64,000 nucleotides of DNA, from the NCBI GenBank assembly GCA_001604185.1, contig LVAV01000002.1:101844-165843 (forward strand). The letters run 5' to 3'. Shown here one piece after another: positions 15,431 through 24,400 of the stretch. Position numbers and translations under genes: made by a program. The DNA comes from Clostridiales bacterium Firm_16 (GTDB lineage: Bacteria > Bacillota > Clostridia > Saccharofermentanales > Saccharofermentanaceae). A model generated the notes under the pieces. That model did no database searches, was not told the DNA's origin, and worked only from the letters and a program-made list of their open reading frames with translations. Numbering within the stretch: the first letter of the stretch is position 1; every line of letters begins with the position of its first letter.

Positions 15431-17716
15431 CTAGATCCTTCTGCGGACCAGATACATTTCCAGGGAGAAGCCGCATGCCCGGCAGTAGTTGATGATGTAC
15501 AGAGCATCGGAGGAATTGCCGGTGATGCACTCGATCTTCTTCCTGTGGTCCAGAATGTGAAAAGAGCTGCAGTGAGGGTACAGATACTTGCGGATGAACC
15601 GAACCTTGTCCACGTCGGGTTCGAATCCGGTCAGGTAGAAGCGGAAGAAAGAGTCCTTGCTTTGCCTGAGTTTCTCCTTCAGCGCTTCTGCGTCGATCTT
15701 CGACAGGTCGATACGAAGGACGTTCTCACTGGCGGAAGCGGAAGAGGAGTCAGAGGAATCCGGATCCTTCTCGGACTCCTTCTTAGCACTCTGGCGCTTC
15801 CAGATATCCTGTATCCTCTTCTTCGCCTTGCGTCCGGGATTCTTGTCGGGATGGATGAAGAAAGAATGGTCGTCTTCTTCATCGTCTTCGTAAAAGACGT
15901 CTTCATCGAAAACGAATTCCTCATCTTCGTCATCCGCGCTGACGTATTCCTCGAGAATATCGTCATCGAGGTCCGACTGCTCGTCAATTTCCTCATTCGT
16001 CTTATCCAGCGCCTTGATCTTCTCGTCGATCCTCTTGATGATCTCGTCGATGTCGTAGGTATCGGATGACTCATCGTCGGAGCCTTCGGAAGAAGTGGCA
16101 GAAGAGTCTGTCTTAGCAGGCTTCTCGTCGCTGTCGGTCTTCGGCTTGGAAGAATCGGGAGCAGGAAACGGGAACGCGAAGGGGGAGCCCTCCAGTCCGT
16201 CAGGGAACTTCTTCTGCGGTTCCAGCTCCAGGCTGATCCGGCTCTTCTTGGCTTCGCTCTCTTCACTCTTCAGGACCGCCCTCTTGGCCGCATCGGCTGC
16301 GCTGAGCATGCCACGTCTGGTATGCCCGACGGAGTACCGGTGATCCGGCTTCTTCCAGGAGGTCATGTTGATCATCTCCGTAAAGTCCGGAAGCTGCGTA
16401 ATAAACTTGACGCGTCCGCGGATGTTGATCAGAGCTTCACCGGTATCCAGTGAGGCCAGCTGGGTCGGCGTCACCAGCGGTCTCATGCGGCCGGTCTCAT
16501 GGTCATACACCTCTCCGCACTTCCTGGACAGATCTTCCAAAGTTGCCCAGTGGTTCACGCGGTAAGCTACGAAAGTATCGGCGTTACTGATGATGGAACA
16601 TGCCTTGCTGGGCCCGTAGATACCATCGATCTGAGACAGAGACTGGACTACGAATGCGGTCCTCAGGTTGCGGGAACGACCTGCGGCCATCAGAAGGTCC
16701 AGCTTCGGCATGGCAACACCTACGCTGCCAAGCTCTTCGATGACGATATTCACGCGGCGGGGAAGGCGGTCGTCGAACTTCAGGTGCGCCATACGGATGT
16801 AGTGGGCGACGAACTGGTTAAGGATAGTGGCGGCCAGAGATGCATAATTTGCATTTTCGTCCGGCAGCACGATATAGATAGCTTCCTTGGACTTGCCGTC
16901 CAGGGAGGTGATGCTGAAATCATCCGAACTGATCAGGTTACGTACACCTTCGCTCTTCAGAAGGAAATTCAGCGGCTCATAGAACGAAGACAGGATCGAC
17001 CCCAGCGTGTCGTTGGGGGCCGCACGGACGTTGTTCAGAAGAGAGGTAAAAGGTGCATTCGGGTACAGCTCGCAGATGGCGTCGATGTGCTTCTTGCGCG
17101 TACCGAAACCGGCGTCCTTCTTGAACAGGTCATGTACAAGATTGACCAGACAGTTCAGATTGATCTCATCTCTTGTCCCGAATTCGAAAAGGAGAAGAAC
17201 AGAACCGAGAAAAAGAGAATGAGCGGAATGGGGCCAGAAAGGATCGGCCACCGATGCTTCGCTTCCGGCCAGGAAGAAAGCAAAGGCCATATCGTCCAGG
17301 ATCTCAGTGGCCAGCTGACGGTCACGCGGATCACCGGAATGGTAAAGTTCGAAAGGATATCCCAGCAGGTCGAAACCGTCACTGTGCAGGATATCGCGGA
17401 GATTGAACACCTTGATGTGGTATCCCATCTTAGCGGCAAAGTAATGTGTGTATTTCAGGATGTCACCCTTCGGATCCACGGATACGAAGGATTCTCCGTT
17501 CTGGATCAGGGACAGCGACAGAGGTATGGTTCCGCGACGTGTCTTACCGCATCCGGTCACGCCCAGAAAAACGGTATTCGTTTCCAGGGGGAGGCAGAAG
17601 CTTGCATCCTCTTCCGGATCGTAGAATAAGACCGGACCGCCACCCTTTAAATCATTGACCTTATTCAATGTTTTCTTGATTTCTTCCGGCTCAGCGAAAG
17701 CGTCATATTCGATCAT
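15431..17716 (-). CDS. VirD4/TraG-like ATPase without membrane anchor
   Basis: The 761-residue protein has the ATPase core of type IV coupling proteins: Walker A GVTGCGKT (52-59), the VSVDPKGD strand with Asp81, a Walker B-like VIEELGS (Glu327-Glu328), and the AAGRSRNLRTAFVVQSLSQ segment typical of VirD4/TraG. It lacks the N-terminal membrane helices that anchor real coupling proteins, so it should be cytosolic. A long acidic Asp/Glu/Ser linker (about 510-650) leads to a C-terminal domain of about 100 residues that I do not recognise. GGAGGAA precedes the ATG. No relaxase or type IV secretion genes are nearby; the retron follows on the same strand, so it is a candidate retron partner. Confidence 0.8.
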   Translation of the reverse strand: MIEYDAFAEPEEIKKTLNKVNDLKGGGPVLFYDPEEDASFCLPLETNTVFLGVTGCGKTRRGTIPLSLSLIQNGESFVSVDPKGDILKYTHYFAAKMGYHIKVFNLRDILHSDGFDLLGYPFELYHSGDPRDRQLATEILDDMAFAFFLAGSEASVADPFWPHSAHSLFLGSVLLLFEFGTRDEINLNCLVNLVHDLFKKDAGFGTRKKHIDAICELYPNAPFTSLLNNVRAAPNDTLGSILSSFYEPLNFLLKSEGVRNLISSDDFSITSLDGKSKEAIYIVLPDENANYASLAATILNQFVAHYIRMAHLKFDDRLPRRVNIVIEELGSVGVAMPKLDLLMAAGRSRNLRTAFVVQSLSQIDGIYGPSKACSIISNADTFVAYRVNHWATLEDLSRKCGEVYDHETGRMRPLVTPTQLASLDTGEALINIRGRVKFITQLPDFTEMINMTSWKKPDHRYSVGHTRRGMLSAADAAKRAVLKSEESEAKKSRISLELEPQKKFPDGLEGSPFAFPFPAPDSSKPKTDSDEKPAKTDSSATSSEGSDDESSDTYDIDEIIKRIDEKIKALDKTNEEIDEQSDLDDDILEEYVSADDEDEEFVFDEDVFYEDDEEDDHSFFIHPDKNPGRKAKKRIQDIWKRQSAKKESEKDPDSSDSSSASASENVLRIDLSKIDAEALKEKLRQSKDSFFRFYLTGFEPDVDKVRFIRKYLYPHCSSFHILDHRKKIECITGNSSDALYIINYCRACGFSLEMYLVRRRI

Positions 17717-17887
17717 AAAATTCCTCCACGGCAGGCGGGTCAGGTCCTGCGATTAAATGTCTTTTCTTTCGGCCACCGGCTGCGGCCTTCGTATGGCGGC
17801 TCCTTTCCTCTAAAAGCCTGTTTCCCAGTCCGTCAGGGAGGGGACGGGAGAGTGCCTGTCTCCCGCCACGTCCCAAGCTGCACGGAT

Positions 17888-17954
17888 CCCTCGCCAGGGG
17901 ATTCGAACCCCTGCTCTCAGCAGATGCTGTGTTCTTCCACTGAACCAGCTGAGG
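17888..17954 (-). pseudogene. Truncated tRNA-like sequence
   Basis: The T-arm is perfect (AGGGG stem, TTCGAAT loop, CCCCT), and a GTTC/GAAC D-stem with an AGTGGAA loop is present. The acceptor arms (17954-17948 and 17895-17889) pair at only five of seven positions. The piece between the D- and T-arms is 18 bases, about four too short, so no seven-base anticodon loop can form; CAGC/GCTG would leave a four-base loop. I read it as a decayed tRNA, perhaps left by integration, rather than a working one. No anticodon can be assigned. Confidence 0.55.
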
Positions 17955-17959
17955 ATGTG

Positions 17960-17999
17960 TAAAAAAAAACCGTCCGGTGTAAAGAATACTCGGACGGTT
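17960..17999 (-). terminator. Terminator upstream of the tRNA-like sequence
   Basis: On the minus strand AACCGTCCG pairs with CGGACGGTT and is followed by a run of nine T. It would end a transcript coming from about 18200 toward lower coordinates. Confidence 0.8.
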
Positions 18000-18030
18000 G
18001 CAGAAAACGAAACTAAAGCACTGGTAAGCA

Positions 18031-18177
18031 TCAGCACCGCAAACGTCCTATATTTGGGGAAACGATATTCTCTCCGGCAGATATGGAGATAGGAACTGCT
18101 CTCTCCAATCCGAATCCCGGAAACGTCAGAATATGTCTGTTGATCGTATCCAATCTGTATTCTGTTTTGCTTAGCAT
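18031..18177 (-). CDS. Possible 48-residue small protein
   Basis: An ATG at 18177 with an AGGACAGGAAG ribosome-binding site opens a 48-residue frame (MLSKTEYRLDTINRHILTFP...) that ends about 30 bases before a strong terminator. The combination of site, frame and terminator suggests a real small gene. I recognise no family. It has no membrane segment. Given its place upstream of the VirD4-like gene, it may belong to the same accessory locus. Confidence 0.4.
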   Translation of the reverse strand: MLSKTEYRLDTINRHILTFPGFGLERAVPISISAGENIVSPNIGRLRC

Positions 18178-18573
18178 TCGACTTCCTGTCCTTTCGTAGA
18201 ATAAAAAAATAGAAGCGCGTCCGAATCACTCTCGTGCATGCTCTCGCACACACTCTCAGTAATGATCAAACTGGACAGGCACTTCCAAATTCATTCATTA
18301 GTATCTATATGTTTTTATGTACACGTGGTATTCTCCTCGTGTATTCGATATCATATAACTTGTACGAAAGAATTGCAATACCTTTTTCGGGAAAAACATT
18401 AGTATTTTTTCGAGGAAACTCCATGCCGGGACACTTTCGGATACTGGGAACAGGGGCTGTACGGAGATTGGAGCCCATCGCAAAAATGACAGAATTTACA
18501 TATCGGGAAAAGGGCTTTTGTGGTAGAATCAAAGTAATGATTTAATACGCTAAATAAGGAAAGGGTGATTCTT
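18178..18573. other. Non-coding gap, A/T-rich
   Basis: I see no convincing gene in these 396 bases. The sequence is more A/T-rich than its surroundings, as is common at accessory-region borders. Promoters for the small minus-strand gene and for the DUF937 gene must lie here, but no strong -35/-10 pair stands out. Confidence 0.5.
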
Positions 18574-19161
18574 ATGGATCTTGTAAAAATGTTGCTCAGT
18601 AGTATGACTTCGGAGTCTTCGCTCTCCGCGTTGACAGGAAAGACCGGTGGCGATGCCGGACAGGTAGAAAGTGCGATCCAGTCCGCGATCCCGTCTCTGA
18701 TCGGATCCATGACGAAGAACGCTTCCTCTACAGATGGTGCCAAGTCGCTTCTCGGCGCACTTTCCCAGCACCAGGATACCAATTCCATCTCTTCTCAGAT
18801 CGAGAATGCAGATGAGATCGATGGCGGTAAGATCATCGGCAAGATCATGGGTGGCGGCAAGGATGACTTCATTTCCAGTATCGCCAGCAAGTCCGGATTG
18901 AACTTCGGACAAACCAATTCTCTGTTGAGCTCTATTGCTCCGGCGATCCTGAGCTTCATTTCTTCTGCTGCGAAGCCGGATACGGCAGAGAGCCAGGCAG
19001 AAGAAGCCGCAAGACGTCAGGCTGAAGCAGAGAAGAACGATGTATCTTTCCTCGGTGGTTTCTTCAGCAAGTTCATGAAGGACGAGGACGATAAGGTCGA
19101 AGAGGACGACGGTTTCGACGGCGGAGATCTTCTGAACATCCTGAAAAACACACTTCTCTGA
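18574..19161 (+). CDS. DUF937 family protein
   Basis: This 195-residue protein resembles the DUF937/YidB family: small, helical, Gly/Ser-rich proteins with repeated segments such as IPSLIGSMTKNA and IAPAILSFISSAA. A helical charged region (AEEAARRQAEAEKND) and an acidic tail follow. The function of the family is unknown. It has no signal peptide. I chose ATG 18574 because AAGGAAAGGG is eight bases upstream; a GTG at 18565 lies inside that site. Confidence 0.7.
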   Translation: MDLVKMLLSSMTSESSLSALTGKTGGDAGQVESAIQSAIPSLIGSMTKNASSTDGAKSLLGALSQHQDTNSISSQIENADEIDGGKIIGKIMGGGKDDFISSIASKSGLNFGQTNSLLSSIAPAILSFISSAAKPDTAESQAEEAARRQAEAEKNDVSFLGGFFSKFMKDEDDKVEEDDGFDGGDLLNILKNTLL

Positions 19162-19270
19162 GAATAAAGGAAACCCATCTCCGGAGGAATATCTGCAAGG
19201 GAGGAGATGGATCGGGGTTGAAAGTCTATAGAGATCGTAAGCAGATCTTATAGGAAGGTGCAAGAAAAAT

Positions 19271-20923
19271 ATGAAACGAGACCGAATTACGAGAGCTCTG
19301 GCAGTAATGGCTGCCGTGGCATTGGTTCCGATCCCGGCATTCCGCGGACTGCGTGCCGAATCGGACAGTAGTAAGAAAGAGATCACCGGCGTCAGTGAAG
19401 TGGAAGACAAGGGCCGGACAGAAGAAGTGAAAGACCAGGGAGACAGCAAGACGGAGAAGGCATGGCTGACACTTACGCCTACCCCGACTATTGCTCCGCC
19501 TCCGGGTGGCATCGCCATCGATGCGAATCAGTTCCCGGATATCCGTTTCCGTGAGTATATCGTGCGTTTCGATACCAACAAGGACGGATATTTCGTACCG
19601 GAGGAACTGCAGGCTGTTACGCAGATCTCCTGCGTAAAGAAAGATATCCACGATCTGACGGGTCTGCAGTACTTCACGAAATTGAAGGAACTGTTCGTCA
19701 ACGAGAACGAGCTCACCAGCCTGGATGTTAAGCACAATCCGGATCTGGTCACGCTGTTCTGCTTCGGTAACAAGATCGATGCGCTGGACGTAAGCCACAA
19801 CTCGAAGCTGGAGGTCCTCAGCTGTTACGATAACCAGCTGCCGAGCCTGGATGTTTCCCAGAACAAGAAGCTGCAGCAGTTAAGTGCTTCGGGAAACAAG
19901 ATCAAGAGTATCGATCTGAGTAACAATCCGAATATCATCGGTCTTTATCTTTACGACAATCCGATGAAGTCGGTGGATATCGCTTCCTGCAAGTACATGA
20001 AGCTGACTTACGAGAGCGGTTCCAGAAGTGACAGTAACGGCAGATCTACCTTCCACTACAAGGATGAGGCAGCCAGCAAGCTTTATATCATGGTCATCAA
20101 CACGGACATGAAGGTTATCTCGGATCATTCTTCTGATCCGACACCAACACCGGGTACACCGACCAAGTCTCCGGATGATCCGTCTTTCGGCGATTTTATC
20201 GAGAGACTTTATGTGATCGCTATGGACCGTGAGTCCGATCCGGACGGTAAAGAGTTCTGGATCAAGGAAGTCAGTGAGAATGGTAAGACCGGTGCAGACT
20301 GTGCCCGTTACTTCCTTCTGACGGCGCCGGAATTCATGGCCCGTAAACTGAAGAACGAAGACTTCGTAGAGACACTTTATAAGACTTTCTTCGACCGTGA
20401 GTCCGATGAAGCCGGCATGCAGTTCTGGCTGGACAGCATGAAGAAGGGTACACCTCGTAAAGAAGTAGTGAACGGATTTATCGAGTCCACCGAGTGGTGT
20501 GAAGTCTGCGCACGTTATGGTGTAAGACCAGGTGCCCAGTACCACAAGTCCAGATATGCCTCTACGAATGCGACGAACTTCGCTACAAGACTTTATACCT
20601 GCTGTCTGGGACGTGAACCGGAGAAGGAAGGTCTGAAGTATTGGAGCCTGGCGCTGACGAACCTGGAGCAGTCCGGTTACGACGCTGCCAATCTGTTCTT
20701 CAATTCCGATGAGTTCCTGGGATACCATTTCTCTGATGCCGAGTTCCTGCGTCGTGTCTATCTGACCTTCATGGGACGTGAGCCGGAAGGGGATGGATTC
20801 AAGTTCTGGATGACCAACCTTGCCAACGGCAAGGACAGAAATGAAGTACTGGTACTTTTCGCCCAGTCTAAAGAGTTCACCGCCATCTGCAAGGAGTACG
20901 GCATCGAGCGCGGCAACGTCTGA
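19271..20923 (+). CDS. Secreted LRR protein with EF-hand-like loop and four DUF4214 repeats
   Basis: The 550-residue protein starts with a signal peptide (about 1-30) and a Lys/Glu/Thr/Pro-rich linker. A calcium-loop-like DTNKDGYFVPEE follows near residue 98, then about five 21-residue leucine-rich repeats of the BspA/internalin kind (about 125-240), a Pro/Thr linker, and four DUF4214 repeats (FxxxLYxxxxxREPDxxGxxxW). DUF4214 occurs in secreted or surface-layer proteins. It is likely a surface or extracellular protein for binding carbohydrate or protein; no catalytic motif is visible. A strong terminator follows. Confidence 0.8.
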   Translation: MKRDRITRALAVMAAVALVPIPAFRGLRAESDSSKKEITGVSEVEDKGRTEEVKDQGDSKTEKAWLTLTPTPTIAPPPGGIAIDANQFPDIRFREYIVRFDTNKDGYFVPEELQAVTQISCVKKDIHDLTGLQYFTKLKELFVNENELTSLDVKHNPDLVTLFCFGNKIDALDVSHNSKLEVLSCYDNQLPSLDVSQNKKLQQLSASGNKIKSIDLSNNPNIIGLYLYDNPMKSVDIASCKYMKLTYESGSRSDSNGRSTFHYKDEAASKLYIMVINTDMKVISDHSSDPTPTPGTPTKSPDDPSFGDFIERLYVIAMDRESDPDGKEFWIKEVSENGKTGADCARYFLLTAPEFMARKLKNEDFVETLYKTFFDRESDEAGMQFWLDSMKKGTPRKEVVNGFIESTEWCEVCARYGVRPGAQYHKSRYASTNATNFATRLYTCCLGREPEKEGLKYWSLALTNLEQSGYDAANLFFNSDEFLGYHFSDAEFLRRVYLTFMGREPEGDGFKFWMTNLANGKDRNEVLVLFAQSKEFTAICKEYGIERGNV

Positions 20924-20941
20924 TTGAAATTCTGAAATAAG

Positions 20942-20979
20942 AAAAAGACCGAATCGGGAAACCCTGATTCGGTCTTTTT
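20942..20979 (+). terminator. Rho-independent terminator
   Basis: A perfect 14-bp stem (20942-20955 with 20966-20979), a 10-base loop, and a T-run within the 3' arm. It could also work on the minus strand. Confidence 0.9.
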
Positions 20980-21079
20980 ATATGGTTCTTCACGGAAAGC
21001 TTGGGAGTAGATAATTGATTTGCTATTCCAATGCCACATATCTTTATGTTAATCCCAAGGAAACGTGGCGTATCTCTGG

Positions 21080-21323
21080 TTTCAGTCGGAAACGCAGAAT
21101 TCGCATTTTAGACCGAACTTTTACACCCTATTTTCGGCCTAGATCACGATTTTTGAATTTTAGACCGAAAAAACAACCGCATATTTCGGTCTAAATATGA
21201 ATTTTGGAATTGTCGACCGAAAAACCACCTTCAAAGTTCGGTCTAAATCGTAGATTTCATGATTTCGACTGAAATGCTTCAAAGTTCGGTCTGAATCGCG
21301 GATTTCAGGATTTCGACCGAAAT
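21080..21323. repeat. Array of five ~50-bp imperfect palindromes
   Basis: Units lie at about 21080-21118, 21131-21170, 21184-21221, 21236-21275 and 21284-21323. Each begins TTCGGTCTAAAT or a variant and ends with its near-complement ATTTNGACCGAA around an A/T-rich centre, so each unit can fold into a hairpin on either strand. Linkers share CTTCAAAG between later units. It fills the gap between two convergent genes. It is not a CRISPR array, since the repeats are palindromic throughout and there are no unique spacers of constant length. Confidence 0.8.
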
Positions 21324-21433
21324 GCCGCGTAAACTATTGCGAAGTAAACCTTTTTGCAGAAAGTGGCTTGTTGACAAGATGACAAGACTTTCCCAAGTTT
21401 TTCGTGAAGAGTCTTTTTATATGCTTGATTGCG

Positions 21434-24400
21434 TTACGCTTCCGGTGGAGTCTCTACGGAGACTTCCGGCACCGCTTCTACTGCAGGTACTCCTTCAACT
21501 TCAACCGCAGGTACCTCCTCAACCGTGGGCGTCTCCTCAACCGCGGGTGCCTCCACGACCACTTCCGGTGCCTCAACCGCCTCGGCTTCCACCGCCGGCT
21601 CAACCTCAGTCTCCGGAGCGGCGTCCACCGTCACAACCGCCTGGGCTTCTACCACCGGCTCTTCTTCCACGATATTCAACTGGTCCAGTTTCTTCATGAC
21701 CTTCATGATGATCTCTTCCTTATTATCCCAGAAGTCCATAGTCCATACACGCAGGAGCTGCCATCCCAGATTCTCCAGGACACTGGTGCGGCCGATCTCA
21801 CGGTCACGGGTTGTACCGGCGTTCTTGTAACGCTTACCGTCCAGAAGGATACCCAGCAGGTACTTGCCTTCGTTTCTAGGATCACGAACGGCGATATCGA
21901 CCTTGAACTGGGAACGACCGATATTGGTCTCCACGGTGAAGCCTGCATTCTCGATCTCCCGGCAGAGCACTTCCTGAATGCCTTCCTTCTTATCCGGATC
22001 CGCCGGCTCGACCGACGTATTCTCGCGGCCGGAAAGTGTACCATTCTGAGCGTAGCGCAGGAAGTTGCGTACATCGTCTACACCCTTGGCCTTAGAACGC
22101 TTGGCATCGATCATGTCCGCCGTGATGGAGGAGAATACCACCATACTGTATTTCGCACGGGAAGCCGCCACGTTAAGACGCTTCCAGCCGTCGTCCTTGT
22201 TCAGAGGACCGAAGTTCAAAGTGAAGTTACCCTTCTCATCCGGACCATAGGTAACAGAGAACAGGATCACATCACGTTCATCACCCTGTACGTTCTCCAG
22301 GTTCTTCACGAACAGACTGTTCTTCGTATCCAGTCCCACACCGGCCCACTCATCGAAGGCCGTGTCTTTGGCAAATTCATCACGCAGAAGATCTTCGATC
22401 TCTTCCTGCTGTGCCTGGTTGAAGGTTACGACACCGATGGATTGATTCTTCAGTTCCGGATCCTCATAGCGGCGACGGATCTCCTCCACGATGGCCTTGG
22501 CTTCCACAGGATTGGTGTTGGCATTCCGCTTATAGACACCATCCAGAAGCACCATGGAAACACGGCATTCCCGGTCGTTGACAGACGGGAAGGTCATCAT
22601 CTTATTCTCATAGTAGTAATAGTTACTGAAAGCAATGAGGCTCTCATGACGGCTTCTGTAGTGCCACTTCAGATGTGTACCGGAAAGACCAAGGGCCAGG
22701 CAGTCATCCAGGATGCTGTCCAGATCCTCCAGTTCCACATTCTCCTCATCGAAGGTGTTGATCTGGAAGAAGGTGGTCGGCGGCATCTGGTTCGGGTCAC
22801 CTACGATGACCGCATTCTTACCACGGGCAATGACGCCTACGGCCTTACAGGTCGGAAGCTGAGATGCCTCGTCAAAAAGTACCAGATCGAAGAGATCGTT
22901 TTCCGGTGGGAGATATTGCGCTACGGATAGCGGGCTCATGAGCATGCAGGGACAGAGCTTGCGGATCATGTTCGGCGCCTGTTCGAACAAGGATCGGATG
23001 CTGACGCCACGGCCGTTGCTCTTGATGGCACGACGGATGAAGTTCATCTCCTTACCTTTGTCTTCTTCCTCATTACGGGTCGGCAGACGGGAAGAGAGGA
23101 GCTTCAGGATCTCCTGCTTCGCAGCTGCCTGGCATTCTTCTTCCACATACTTATAACGACGGATGGATTCCTCGAAAGTATCACCTGTGAAACGGTTGAG
23201 TACCGGACTCTGTTCGATGAGATCAGATGCCAGGATACGGTACAGCGTACGACGGTATGTATCTGTCGTCTTCTGCGGATCAGATGATGTGGTATAGAGT
23301 GTGCATACCGGTGCCAGTCCCACATCGGCGCATTCTTTCTCGGCCTGGTTGAAAAGGATCCACTTACGGAGTTCGCCCAGGTTGTTCTCATAACGGTCGC
23401 AGAGAGCAAGCTTGGCGTCGAAAGATCCGGCTGCGGAAGAATCGCCTGCACTGAGGGCAGTCAGATCAGACTTCGGACATTCCAGAAGTGCGGAGAGTTC
23501 CTGCTCTCGGGCATCTACAGCCTGCATACCGGCAGCATACTTATCGTAGGCCGCGGCTACACGACTGTAACCTGCCTGATCTGCGAGAGCCGGGAACCGG
23601 GTATTGGCGGCCTGGTTGGCCGAGCGGATGGTCTCGGTATAGTTTCGAAGCTGTGCCAGCTTGGCAAGACTGTCGTACTTCGCCACACAGTTCTTCCAGT
23701 AAGGAGACAGTGTCTGGTACAGGCCATCTACACGCTGGGCTTCCTGCTGATAGGCCTTGATGGAGTCACAGACTGCCGGTACGGAAATAGAAGGGAGAGC
23801 CGCATTGGCATATGCCTGGAGCTTGTCCTCCACTTTCTTCTTCGCCTTATCCTTGCCCAGCAGACGTTTCTCAGAATCCTCGTACTCCCGGAGGAATCCG
23901 TCCATATCCATCTGCAGGATCTCGGGTTTCCAGGTGCTCTGCATCTGGCTCTGGCGCGGAGCAAATTTCTCTTTCTCTGTGAGATAGTTACCGGCCGCTG
24001 CAAATTCTGTGTCCAGAGTAGGCGCACTGATCCACTCCGGCGGGAAGGATGCGGCCTGCTTCTTGGCTTTGACCGCATTCTCAATCTCCGTCAGTACAGA
24101 AGTGCCCTGAGTCTCATAGGCTTCTTTCGCTCCGATCGACGCACTCAGATCGGTGGCAAGAGAACGCGCCGAAGAGAGGGCAGCACGATAGGTCTTCAAT
24201 GAAGATTCCAGATCGTTACGGAAGGTCTGGGAATATTCGGTACGCTTAACTTCGCGGAAAGGACGCTCACTCAGATTCGGGAGTGTCTGACCGGCACTAT
24301 AGAGGTTATCCAGGAGTCGTTTATGCTTGGCAAAAGTATCCGCGTCGATGGATCTCGGGTCGATGTCGGGGAGGGAAAGGGTCATTCCGGTGTCCTCTAT

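Noticed and set aside
15431..17716. Part of an integrative conjugative element
   Set aside because: No relaxase, VirB4/VirB6, integrase or origin of transfer is visible within 10 kb, and the ATPase lacks the membrane anchor. Not excluded for a larger degraded element.
17888..17954. Functional tRNA gene
   Set aside because: The anticodon arm is too short for a seven-base loop and two acceptor pairs fail.
17810..18253. 147-residue minus-strand frame across the tRNA-like region
   Set aside because: It runs through a terminator and the tRNA-like sequence, and has an unlikely Cys/Arg/Phe-rich composition. A better 48-residue frame with a ribosome-binding site lies inside the region.
18550..19518. 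Minus-strand frame opposite the DUF937 and LRR genes
   Set aside because: It covers two well-supported plus-strand genes and their leader, with no ribosome-binding site.
21080..21323. CRISPR array
   Set aside because: The repeated parts are palindromic across the whole unit and drift in sequence; there are no equal-length unique spacers and no cas genes.
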